Source: Patiria miniata (taxonomy: Eukaryota > Echinodermata > Asteroidea > Valvatida > Asterinidae). Taken from it: a stretch of DNA of 64,000 nucleotides. Each line of letters opens with the position of its first letter. Position 1 is the stretch's first letter. Position numbers and translations under genes: made by a program. The DNA lies in assembly GCF_015706575.1 (NCBI RefSeq), contig NW_024037075.1, forward strand, positions 10,601,746 to 10,665,745, read 5' to 3'. Positions 33,740 to 44,883 of the stretch are shown piece by piece. The notes beneath the pieces are model-generated. The model was not told where the DNA came from. It saw only the letters and a list, made by a program, of their open reading frames with translations, and ran no database searches.

Positions 33740-34480
33740 TGTGATTCGTTGAGCAAGGCGCAGTTTTCCCAGCTCCAGCAAAGTGACTTCCAATTGCAGA
33801 ATAAGAAACTGTGTTTCCATCTGGTCGGCCATCTCTGGAGTAACAAGTTGCTCCTCTTACAGGCCTTTTACCACCTCTCTGACGGATGATAAGATCTTTA
33901 TCGACATGATCGTCGATTTTCCTGCCGGAGTTGTCTGTTTTCCTGTTCAAGCTTGGATTATATAGCCTTCCTGCTATACTACCGAGGGTAGATCCATTTC
34001 TGGTGGTAGACTGTATGCATGCTCTATCGCTGATGTTTGTTTTGCCGGTACAGCCATGCACTGAAGCAATATCTTCGACGGGGGCTTGGGTCGGTTCTTT
34101 CATTGCCGTTGCAAATGGCAGCTTTTCTCTCTCGTTCTGAAGTCCATACACGAGACTGTAGTCTTTCTACGAATTAAAACAAATAAAGCACATGATAGGC
34201 CTTTAAATACATGACAGTAATTATCGATAGCCTATCCTGGCCCCAAGGCTCATTGTATTACTTATAGGCTTCAAAGGAGTCGGGTAGTCTTCAAAGATTG
34301 ACGGTACGGCATCGACACGCAGACGTGTTTTCCCCCCATTCCACCTTGAAGCACTCTGCAGGGAAATGGTCGCTGCAAAGACGATCGTGCCTTGTTGGAT
34401 TCCATTTGCTGCCATTTGGAATATTTCTCATTGATGTGTTCAAACTAGGAGAATGGTGCATTTTCTTTAATCACCCACAT
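33740..34480 (-). pseudogene. THAP-domain protein, decayed
   Basis: On the minus strand one frame reads KWNPTRHDRLCSDHFPAEC, the second half of a THAP zinc finger with its C-x2-H pair (around 34366-34377). After a G run the frame changes to one reading TRLRVDAVPSIFEDYP, the AVPTIF-type end of the domain (34290-34313). Further on, a third frame gives a Leu-rich coiled-coil-like stretch (MADQMETQFLILQLEVTLL, about 33745-33860). The first CxxC half of the finger is not in the same frame and may be on a lost or separate exon. At least two frame changes make it non-functional as read. It belongs to the enclosing transposon relic. Confidence 0.7.
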
Positions 34481-35071
34481 CCCACAACAAAAAGTGACTC
34501 CCAATCCTCGTACCCCCGCGGAGTCGGACTATTATTGAAAAGCAGGAGAGGGGAGGGTGATGTTAGGCCAGAAATAATTGTCATTCGATGTTCAGGATCA
34601 GGAGTACCATCTTAACTTTTAAAACAATGCACTGAAAATATTTTAAGTAGGCCCTGCGCGGTTATTACAAAATTCGGAGGATCCTTTGGATCACACACGG
34701 GGGATTTTTTTCCACACCCATTCCTATGATTTATGCCCATTTGGCATTGCGTAACGAAGCCTATATTGAGTTAATTTTTATAAAAGCTGTCTTGTTCGAA
34801 ATGTACTCTCAAGAGATAAATTCTGTGTATTAAGTTACTAGCACATGATGTTAACTTCTTGAGAGACTGTCCTCCGGGTCCCTTTCTCCGTCTTAGTTGA
34901 ACTTTGCTGCCGCACAGATTGCCACCATTTTCAAGCAGTGATGGAGTACAAGTGATCGTCATGCCGAAGAAATGCGCGTTTAAATTTTTGACCCTATTCA
35001 TGTGACCAATGGCAGCGTCCTGTCAAAACGCGCGTATCATACGCTCGTCCGATCTAGTTTTTTAAGTTCTA

Positions 35072-35315
35072 TATCTATGTGGCCGTGATGATGACGTAAG
35101 TGACGCTGACTGGCTATTCAGAGCGTAATGCGCTCGCGTGCTTTGCACGTCTCGTCACTTACGAATATTCAAAACTGCGCGATGCCTGTACGTTATGGAT
35201 TATGGCAGCCTAGTTTTTTGCTAAAAAAAACCCTGTATTTGCGGTTGTAAAAGGACGGAAGGGGTACGTATCTTTAAAACAAATCTTTGCTAAAAAACAC
35301 AATGTCCAAACCTTA
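35072..35315. other. Unique spacer before the repeat units
   Basis: It holds a small inverted repeat, ACGTAAGTGACG-type at about 35093 and CGTCACTTACG-type at about 35153. Otherwise nothing is recognised. It does not recur in the later units, so the array starts at about 35316. Confidence 0.4.
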
Positions 35316-38300
35316 TGTTTGAAAGCATTGATTTTTCAAAAACACAACTTTCAACATTTTAAAGATGGCGTCGGCTCGTAAAACGATAAAACTGCAGCCC
35401 TAATTATAATGTACCGTATTTCAGCACATTTAAATTACACAATTCCAGGGGTTACGATCGCGCAAGGCATGATGGGAAACAACATGGCGCTGCAAGATCG
35501 TACCCACGGGGCACGAGGTTGGCGCGCGCTTTCTTTTTCAGCTCAGTGTGCGCCCTCTACAGCTAAAACAATGAACAGGCCTACAGATTGCAAATGCGAA
35601 GATGCGACGAATAAAAATTGACATGGTTTTGACATATTTCTACCAAAAAGGTGGTATTTTACTCTTAAAATGTCCGTTGTGGTTTCTGCCCTGGCCACAT
35701 GGTAGGTCTCATCGGGCTAAAAGTTGGTGTGCGCATTCAGTGCTCATCAGGACCTACCAGCACATCAAAATCGGAAGACATGAGGTAAAAAGTGCGTTGG
35801 TCTGACATGGAATGACCCCTATACACCTTTAGAATTTCTCTGTGGAGACCCTTTTTAACCTATTGTCCTGGGTCTCCACAAGGCACCAGATATCCGTTCC
35901 TGATATGGCTCATAGAAGAAACGCCTACACACATTTTTGGGGTAGCCTAGATTAAACAGCTCAGCGGCATATCCAGGGAAGTATTCGACCTTGAAATCAC
36001 ACAAATTGTAGCTTATCGCTCTCCACAGAGTTGATATCCAAAAAAGTGACCCCCAGATGTACTTCTTTTGTGTGGGTGTTTTGCTGTGGCGAGGGTTGCA
36101 TGATTAACCCAGACGCCATGCAAGGTAACAATAAGAGCTCGACCGGACCATGAACTCAAACATAGAAACGCTGCCAGCCTTTTGAAATTCCAAAAGGTAA
36201 ATCGCTCAAAACTTGCTGGCGGCATAATTCGACCGACAAAGGCGCTGGGAAACTTGTGAACATGGTGGAATAAATACAAACACACCTGCTGTCACACTGC
36301 GCACCTAACTGCCCGCCAATGGACTTTTCAATAGTAAATTCATGATTATGCATGCATGGCATAGAGATGGCCTTGGCGGCACAAACTGTGAGGGGCCCAT
36401 TGGAAATGTATGGGGCCACTCTTTTCACCGCCATTTTCTCAAAGGTCCTTCAAGTATTTTTATGGCAAAACCTAGCGGGCTTGTCCGTACTTGGTTGGCT
36501 CACTCGCTCTGTGACGAAACAGTCTTTACGATCACAGACATGTGGACAGATCGTAAGGCCTTTTTCTGTCCCACTCGCTCGGTTAAAAGAATGCATACAC
36601 CTTAAAGTTAAAAATCGTAACAGGAAAATGTTCCTATACTACGACCATACCAGACCAGACTAGACCAGACTAGACCAGACACCCCAAAAAGACCTGAAAA
36701 GAAGAACATATGCTTTTCATATCAAAGCCTTTTCCTTTCATGTTGAAATTCCTCTTACAATTCATTTGTATACAATTGCCTAGCCTAAAGAGCAAACTAT
36801 TAATCAATCATACTTGCTTCAGAACACATTTATTTTCATTTTTAAAGAAATAATAAAAAATGTCTTAGATTTGGGTTGGTCACCAATTAGATATAGCAGT
36901 TCTTTCACCCCATTACTTTTGTTTTAATCCCGGCCTTGTCTGTCGAATAGACATGCTTCATTAGGTATATATTGTGACAGCCAGATGACTTATTTACTCA
37001 GTTTATGTATTATTTTGTTTGAGACTCCAGCAGGAAGGCCAAAGTCACTAAAAGAGACAGGAAATGTAGTCCCTTCGTTCCAGAGTTCCTGGGGTCAACA
37101 CAGTAGAGACAGAAAAGACCTGTGCAGGCCCATAACAAAGTGTACTTCGTAGCTCGGCAGCTAGCTATTATGATTCGGACGAAGTCAACCAAAACAGACG
37201 CAGTAAACAAGATATGAAGCTATTGTGTGCCTATTGCAAAGGTAGAAACACGCTGAGAACTCCAATTTGCCCACGTTGATCAATTCTCCTTTGGACATCG
37301 AATGACTTGCAGCCCCTGCTACCCCCAGACTACGAATTGTTCTCACGACCCGATGCATAAACTAGTTCAAACACCCTGACGACATGCATTGTCCTTTTTG
37401 AGCCAACGGTTCGCAAGCCAGTGCAAAAGCACCAGGTTAGAAACAAGTTCAGCCGTCAAACACTCTTTCCCGAACTACCAGGCAAGTGGTTTTTCCTTTA
37501 AATTTTTTTAAAGACAACAAAACGCGCGATTACTTAGGTTCTGAAAGGTAACACTATTGTTCGACGGGGATTCATCCATCAGGATTCACAAAAGATTCTT
37601 GTACTACTCAAGAGCAACATACACTGAGAAAACATGTTCATTTTTAATAAAGTTTCACTCCAAACAAAAATCAAGTCCCTTACAAAAACACCATCACGCC
37701 ATAATTATTCGATGAAACCAGTTACACCTTCTACTTTAAAAGCAATAATGAACCAGCTGAACTTGTTAAGGGGCCATCCATTTTCGGTCATTATCACGAG
37801 CGTACAAACTACACGCCGAGAAGGGGTTGGCAGGCAGCGTTACCCTTTTACAAGGAATTAAAAATGACGGTGGGAACCAATGGGAGAAACCGTCATTGTT
37901 CCCTTTTCATTTTGTACGCTACCGAATGGGAGGGAGGATCCGGCAAAATGAGTACAGTTTGTACGCTGGTAATGGTGATGGGAATGGAAGGCACCTGAAT
38001 ATGGGATAATTAAGTGGCAATTACCGGAATATCTGCCCGATTTTAATCGGATTAGGGAACTTTTATCAAAACTGGTCATTCAATCAGTACTAAATTCACA
38101 GTGAAATGTATTATTCTGGCTGGCATCTTTCAGAAGATAAAACCAAAAGTCCATTATACTTTTCAAAAGGTGTCTCCAGCGGACCCGACTTTTAAAGATT
38201 TAAATTTTACTGTACACATGTATAGTGATTCTTGGTTCCCGATAATTTTAGATTTTAATACCACAGTTTTACTTAAAACAAACTGCTGTATGGAGCTTTT

Positions 38301-39116
38301 TCAGAAAAATTATATTAATTTTGCCTCGGTGTTAAAAATTATTCCATGCCCTTTAAATAATAACTGTGTTAAAATGACAGCAATAATTACAACCACAACA
38401 AATTGCATGTAGGCTACGAGTAAAAATGAATGCTATATGTAAACTAAATATGCAATCGGTGAACTGAAGCTAAACTAAAATGAGACAGTTAATATAATAT
38501 ATTATGCAGTAGCAAATCACAACTTGATAAGAACTAGCCTCTTTCGTACCTAAACTATTCTCAAAATTGTCAAGCACTAACAAACTGGTTATACAAACAG
38601 ATCTTATATTTTTAATCACAAATCCTCCAACAGCACAAACAGCTAAAAATTCCTTAGATCATGGTGTACACTGCATCTTTCTTTGATCATCATACGGCAG
38701 TGGTGAGGCGTAAAATCCGTATATGTTTTAAACTCGTACAATTGCCATTAGTCACAGCTTAATAACTGTTGGAAACTAAAACCTATCCGTTTTTCTAAAC
38801 TGTTGCCAAAATCAGGTGACTTGTATGCGCAAACCAAGATTTAAATATTTTTTTTCTATTTGATATTTCACTGAGTTTTTAAGTCTGCATTCGCAACGTA
38901 TTTGACGATTGATGCCCAGACAGCGCAGTCAACCTTCACTCACCGACCAATCAGAAGACGCCAAATCAATCCTTACTTTTAGTTAGTATGGATATATCAA
39001 TGAATTCAATTTACCACAAAGGTTTACACTCGTGCTTAACTTTTTCATTTTGCCGGGGCGCATGGCTACGGCGTCGCGCGCGCATACCAGAAAACGGAGA
39101 CTTTTTTTTTTGGCCT
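35316..39116 (+). repeat. Repeat unit U1
   Basis: The first copy of the roughly 4-kb unit. Landmarks in order: a TTTTAAAGATGGCGTCGGC segment, GGTAGGTC, TCCTGGGTCTCCACAAGG (35866), AATAAGAGCTCGACCGG (36130), a CCAGACTAGA minisatellite (about 36650-36680), CATTTTTAATAAAGTTTCAC (37636) and AATTCAATTTACCACAAAGG (39002). No gene follows it. It ends in a 75-bp inverted fragment (39044-39117). The frames inside (for example 103 residues at 38101) have no recognisable domain and are broken in other units, so I do not call genes. It is nearly identical to U4 at an offset of about 19.43 kb. Confidence 0.93.
36648..36682. repeat. CCAGACTAGA minisatellite
   Basis: Three to four 10-bp units of the CCAGACTAGA type. 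The same tract recurs in every unit (about 42148, 49467, 56084, 61848), with one unit fewer in U3. Confidence 0.85.
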
Positions 39117-39117
39117 T
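39044..39117. repeat. 75-bp inverted MITE fragment at U1/U2 junction
   Basis: The reverse complement of 54392-54470 (GCATGGCTACGGCG, a GCGCGCGCATACC segment, CGGAGAC, a T run and GGCC). An identical junction lies between U4 and U5 (58476-58550). It marks the place where units without a gene join the next unit. Confidence 0.8.
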
Positions 39118-42100
39118 GTTTGAAAGCATTGGTTTTTCAAAAACACAACTTTCAACATTTTAAAGATGGCGTCGGCTCGTAAAACGATAAACTGCAGCCC
39201 TAATTATAATGTACCGTATTTCAGCACATTTAAATTACACAATTCAGGGGTTACGATCGCACAAGGCATGATGGGAAACAACATGGCGCTGCAAGATTGT
39301 ACCCACGGGGCACGAGGTTGGCGCACGCTTTCTTTTTCAGCCTACAGGCCTACAGATTGCAAATGCAAAGATGCGACGAACCTTAGACAAAAAAAATGAA
39401 AATTGACATATGGTTTTGACATAATATTTCTAGCAAAAAGGTGGTATTTTACTCTACAAATGTCCTTTTTTTTGGTTTCTGCCCTGACCACATGGTAGGT
39501 CGGATCGGGCTAAAAGTAATTGGTGTGCGCATTGCTCATCAGGACCTACAAGCACAGCAGTTTTATCAAAATCGGAAGACATGAGGTAAAAAGTGCGTTG
39601 GTCTGACATGGAATGACCCCTATACACCTTTAGAATTTCCCTGTGGAGACCCTTTTAACCTATTGTCCTGGGTCTCCACAAGGCACCAGATATCCGTTCC
39701 TGATATGGCTCATAGAAGAAACGCCTACACAAAATTTTGGGGTAGTCTAGATTAAGCAGCTCAGCATATCCAGGGAAGTATTCGACCTGGAAATCACACA
39801 ATTTGTAGCTTATCGCTCTCCACCGAGTTGATATACAAAAAAGTGACCCCCAGATGTACATGATTCTTTTGTGTGGGTGTTTTGCTGTGGCGAGGGTTGC
39901 ATGATTAACCCCAAAGCCATGCAAGGTATCTATATATATAAGAGAGAAGTTTACTCGCCACCGAGACGATGTTTGCTCCTGAAAGGATCCGAGACCGCGG
40001 GCTCACGCGGCGCCAAAATCGCTCCACGTCCGTGGAAAAATGCGGAGGGTGTCTTCCGCCGGGTTGGACACTTCGTGTCGTCCTGATTTTCCCGTACGGA
40101 CCGGCGATCCGTTTCGTCTATTTTTCGTGACTGCGTTTTGCGCAGGAATTTGCCGTCGTGTGCGCTTTCACGTTGACTGCCTGGCCGCCCCCTGTGCTGG
40201 CTTTTCTGCGAGTCTAGACTGTGCGAGGTCAGCGAGGTCAACGTAGGGGTTTCGTTTACGTGTTCTACTCAGCCGTTCTGCAAAAGCGTTCACCAAATTG
40301 TGGATGGGGTGACCTTGGTAAAATATTTTTCCTCCATGGTGCGTGGCCACCAAGTGCCCCTATTCTTTCATATGCTTCGCTTGCCGCCCCTGCGCCGAGT
40401 GCAACGAATAATCAGAAGGACTACACATTAAGTATGCCTTGCGCGGTCTGACCAATCGAAAGTCTACACTGCGTAGTATTTCCGGGCTATGGAAAACCGT
40501 CGATGGCAACGCGTACTGCAGCCTGCTCCACACTCTGGAAACGAGGTTGGGTCTACGGTGCTCGCTATTTGAAGCGCAAGCATGTGACGTCGCGTGATAG
40601 AGTGCTGTTGCTCCCATAATGTGTTTACAGCTCCATGCTTCCACCACCAAGGCTGAGCGTTGTGAGTTCGCTGCCCGCCACGTATAATTCAGTGTCGTGT
40701 TATAATTTCGGGTGCCTGTTTGGGGTCAACGAAGGATCGATGCATTGCTTCAAACATCGCGATCTTAAACGCAGTCACACAAAAAAACGACGAAAAAGTG
40801 TCCGACCCGGCGGAAGACACCCACATTTTTCCACGGACGTGAAGCCGCGGTCTCGGATCCTTTCAGAAGCAAACATTTCTCGGAGGCCGAGTAAAACTTG
40901 CTCTTATATAGATGGTTGAACCAACTTGAATAAAAGTTGAATCGCAGACGGTCTCGCAAATTGTAAGAAGTTCAAGTTTACGTTTGTTGAAGACTCCAAT
41001 ACTGAAACTTATAATTATTACCTTCCTCCGTGATTCGGACCGTTTGTAATTTGTTGGTAACACTCAACATTTTCATTTCAAATGACACCTTCACGTTTTA
41101 TTGCATTATGATTTATTGTCAAACTGTACAACCAGCCTTCGCCTGTACTACAGTAACCTTTTCACTACGTTTTCCAAATGCGACTGCCTCACAAAAAGCC
41201 AATTTAACAGACCAATGGCAACATTTACAGACAGTTGCCATGGTACATAATTATCATGTGCGTAAATCGACGGGGGACAGGGGGAACCCCCACATACACA
41301 CATTTTGTGGGGGGACATTGTTTGGTCCCCCCCCCCACACACACTTTTTCTTCCCCAAATAAAAATATTGTAGCCTACAATAATGATTCTATTGCTCAGA
41401 ATACATGTAGCTGATTCAATTACTCAAAACTCACAACTTTCACAGATGATCTTTTGCTCAAATTGGTTTTAGTGATCAGAAATTGCCTCAGATCACACCA
41501 CAGAAAATTGCTATTCTTTAACTGCATGTCTCCCCAACTATATCCCCCATTTACATTTAACTCCCCACATTTTCATCCCCAACACTACGCCCTACCCGAT
41601 CTATGATCGGGTAAACCAGCTTGTATAACAATAAGAGCTCGACCGGACCATGAACTCAAACATAGAAACGCTGCCAGCGTTTTGAAATTCCAAAAGGTAA
41701 ATCGCTCAAAACTTGCTGTGCGGCATAATCGACCGACAAAGGCGCTGGGAAACTTGTGAGCATGGTGGGATAAATACAAACACACCTGTTGTCACACTGC
41801 GCACCTAACTGCCCGCCAATGGACTTTTCAATAATAAATTCATGATTATGCATGCATGGCATAGAGATGGCCTTGGCGGCACAAACTGTGAGGGGCCCAT
41901 TGGAAATGTATGGGGCCACTTTTTTCACCGCCATTTTCTCAAAGGTCCTTCAAGTATTTTTATGGCAAAACCTAGCGGGCTTGTCCGTACTTGGTTGGCT
42001 CGCTCGCTCTGTGACGAAACAGTCTTTACGATCACAGACATATGGACAGATCGTAAGGCCTTTTTTCTGTCCCACTCGCTCGGTTAAAAGAATGCATACA

Positions 42101-44803
42101 CCTTAAAGTTAAAAATCATAACAGGAAAATGTTCCCATATTTCGACCATACCAGACCAGACTAGACCAGACTAGACCAGACACCCCAAAAAGACCTGAAA
42201 AGAAGAACATATGCTTTTCATATCAAAGCCTTTTCCTTTCATGTTGAAATTCCTCTTACAATTCATTTGTATACAATTTGCCATTGCCTAAAGAGCAAAC
42301 TATTAATCAATCATACTTGCTTCAGAACACATTTATTTTCTTTTTTAAAGAAATAATAAAAAATGTCTTAGATTTGGGTTGGTCACCAATTAGATATAGC
42401 AGTTCTTTCACCCCATTACTTTTGTTTTAATCCCGGCCTTGACTGTCGAATAGACATGCTTCATTAGGTATTGTGACAGCCAGATGACTTATTTACTTTA
42501 TGTATTATTTTGTTTGAGACTCCAGCAGGAAGGCCAAAGTCACTAGGGGAGACAGGAAATGTAGTCCCTTCGTTCCAGAGTTCCTGGGGTCAACACAGTA
42601 GAGACAGAAAAGACCTGTGCAGGCCCATAACAAAGTATACTTTCGTAGCTCGGCAGCTAGCTATTATGATTCGGACGAAGTCAACCAAAAACAGACGCAG
42701 TAAACAAGATATGAAGCTATTGTGTGCCTATTGCAAAGCTAGAAACACGCTGAGAACTGCAATTTGCCCACGTTGATCAATTCTCCTTTGGACATCGAAT
42801 GACTTGCAGCCCCTGCTACCCCCAGACTACGAATTGTTCTCACGACCCGATACATAAACTAGTTCAAACACCCTGACGACATGCATTGTCCTTATTGAGC
42901 CAACGGTTCGCAAGCCAGTGCAAAAGCACCAGGTTAGAAACAAGTTCAGCCGTCAAACACTCTTTCCCGAACTACAAGGCAAGTGGTTGTTCCTCTAATT
43001 TTTTAAAAGACAACAAAACGCGCGATTACTTAGGTTCTGAAAGGTAACACTATTGTTCGACGGGAATTCATCCATCAGGTTTCACAAAAGATTCTTGTAC
43101 TACTCAAGAGCAACATACACTGTGAATGCATGTTCATTTTTAATAAAGTTTCACTCCAAACAAAAATCAAGTCCCTTACAAAAACACCATCACGCCATAA
43201 TTATTCGATGAAACCAGTTACACCTTCTACTTTAAAAGCAATAATGAACCAGCTGAACTTGTTAAGGGGCCATCCATTTTGGTCATCATCGCGAGCGTAC
43301 AAACTACACGCCGAGAAGGGGTTGGCAGGCAGCGTTACCCAGGCCTTTTACAAGGAATTAAAAATGACGGTGGGAACCAATGGGAGAAACCGTCATTGTT
43401 CCCTTTTCATTTTGTACGCTACCGAATGGGAGGGAGGGTCCGGCAAAATGAGTACAGTTTGTACGCTGGTAATGGTGATGGGAATGGAGGCACCTGAATA
43501 TGGGATAATTAAGTGGCAATTACCGGAATATCTGCCCGATTTTAATCGGATTAGGGAACTTTTATCAAAACTGGTCATTCAATCAGTACTAAATTCACAG
43601 TGAAATGTATTATTCTGGCTGGCATCTTTCAGAAGATAAAACCAAAAGTCCATTATAGTTTTCAAAAGGTGTCTCCAGCGGACCCGACTTTTAAAGATTT
43701 AAATTTTACTGTATACATGTATAGTGATTCTTGGTTCCCGATAATTTTAGATTTTAATACCACAGTTTTACTTAAAACAAACTGCTGTATGGAGCTTTTT
43801 CAGAAAAATTATATTAATTTTGCCTCGGTGTTAAAAATTATTCCATCCCTTTTAAATAATAACTGTGTTAAAATGACAGCAATAATTACAACCACAACAA
43901 ATTGCATGTAGGCTACGAGTAAAAATGAATGCTATATGTAAACTAAATATGCAATCGGTGAACTGAAGCTAAACTAAAATGAGACAGTTAATATAATATA
44001 TTATGCAGTAGCAAATCAAAACTTGATAAGAACTCGCCTCTTTCGTACCTAAACTATTCTCAAAATTATCAAGCACTAACAAACTGGTTATACAAACAGA
44101 TCTTATTTTTTTTTAATCACAAATCTTCCAACATCACAAACAGCTAAAAATTCCTTAGATCATGGTGTACACTGCATCTTCTTTGAGCATGTAGGCTACG
44201 AGTAAAAATGAATGCTATATGTAAACTAAATATGCAATCGGTGAACTGAAGCTAAACTATTATGCAGTAGCAAATCACAACTTGATAAGAACTCGCCTCT
44301 TTCGTACCTAAACTATTCTCAAAATTATCAAGCACTAACAAACTGGTTATACAAACAGATCTTATTTTTTTTTAATCACAAATCTTCCAACATCACAAAC
44401 AGCTAAAAATTCCTTAGATCATGGTGTACACTGCATCTTTCTTTGATCATCATACGGCAGTGGTGAGGCGTAAAATCCGTATATGTTTTAAACTCGTACA
44501 ATTGCCATTAGTCACAGCTTAATAACTGTTGGAAACTAAAACCTATCCGTTTTTCTAAACTGTTGCCAAAATCAGGTGACTTGTATGCGCAAACCAAGAT
44601 TTAAATATTTCTTTTCTATTTGATATTTCACTGAGTTTTGAGGTCTGCATTCGCAACGTATTTGACGATTGATGCCCAGACAGCGCAGTCAACCTTCACT
44701 CACCGACCAATCAGAAGACGCCAAATCAATCCTTACTTTTAGTTAGTATGGATATATCAATGAATTCAATTTACCACAAAGGTTTACACTCGTGCTTAAT
44801 TTC
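39117..44803 (+). repeat. Repeat unit U2 (with 1.7-kb insert)
   Basis: The same landmarks as U1, with the insert 39929-41625 between the TCTCCACAAGG and AATAAGAGCTCG landmarks. Near its right end a 284-bp tandem duplication (43905-44188 and 44189-44445) is private to this unit. It is followed directly by the secreted-protein gene at 44884-47187. Confidence 0.92.
39929..41625. mobile_element. TA-flanked insert with 146-210-bp inverted arms (in U2)
   Basis: The uninterrupted site in U1 reads GCAAGGTAACAATAAG. Here a 1.7-kb segment stands between two TA copies. Its left 985 bp is itself an inverted-repeat structure: left arm 39929-40138, right arm 40768-40913. The outer words are TCTATATA..TAAGAG, ATGTTTGCT and GATCCGAGACCGCGG, and the inner words are GTCTTCCGCCGGGT and GTGACTGCGTTT. 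The remaining 0.7 kb ends in G-rich and C-rich tracts and CAGCTTGTA. No coding region is recognised. The same insert occurs in U5 (59364-61316). Confidence 0.8.
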
Positions 44804-44883
44804 ATCCAGATTATCACTCCAACAACTAAATTAATAACAATGCGAAACCTGTACCTTAGTATACACCGAACACCGAATCCTCC

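Larger units (their letters stand above)
32480..35069. mobile_element. 2.6-kb TA-flanked transposon relic with THAP gene
   Basis: The ends are inverted repeats of about 30 bp (GAACTTAAAA, then AACTAGATCGGACG). TA lies at 32478-32479 and 35070-35071. Inside, on the minus strand, is a decayed THAP-domain gene (33740-34480). THAP DNA-binding domains are known from P-element and other eukaryotic transposases. A recognisable catalytic domain is not visible, so the superfamily is open. Confidence 0.7.

Noticed and set aside
38101-38412. 103-residue frame MKCIILAGIFQ.. in U1, also open in U2 and U4
   Set aside because: No domain, and the frame is interrupted in U3 and U5. Conservation between the others is explained by recent duplication.
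43130-43603. 157-residue frame in U2
   Set aside because: It is shorter or frame-changed in every other unit, and lacks any recognisable domain or signal.
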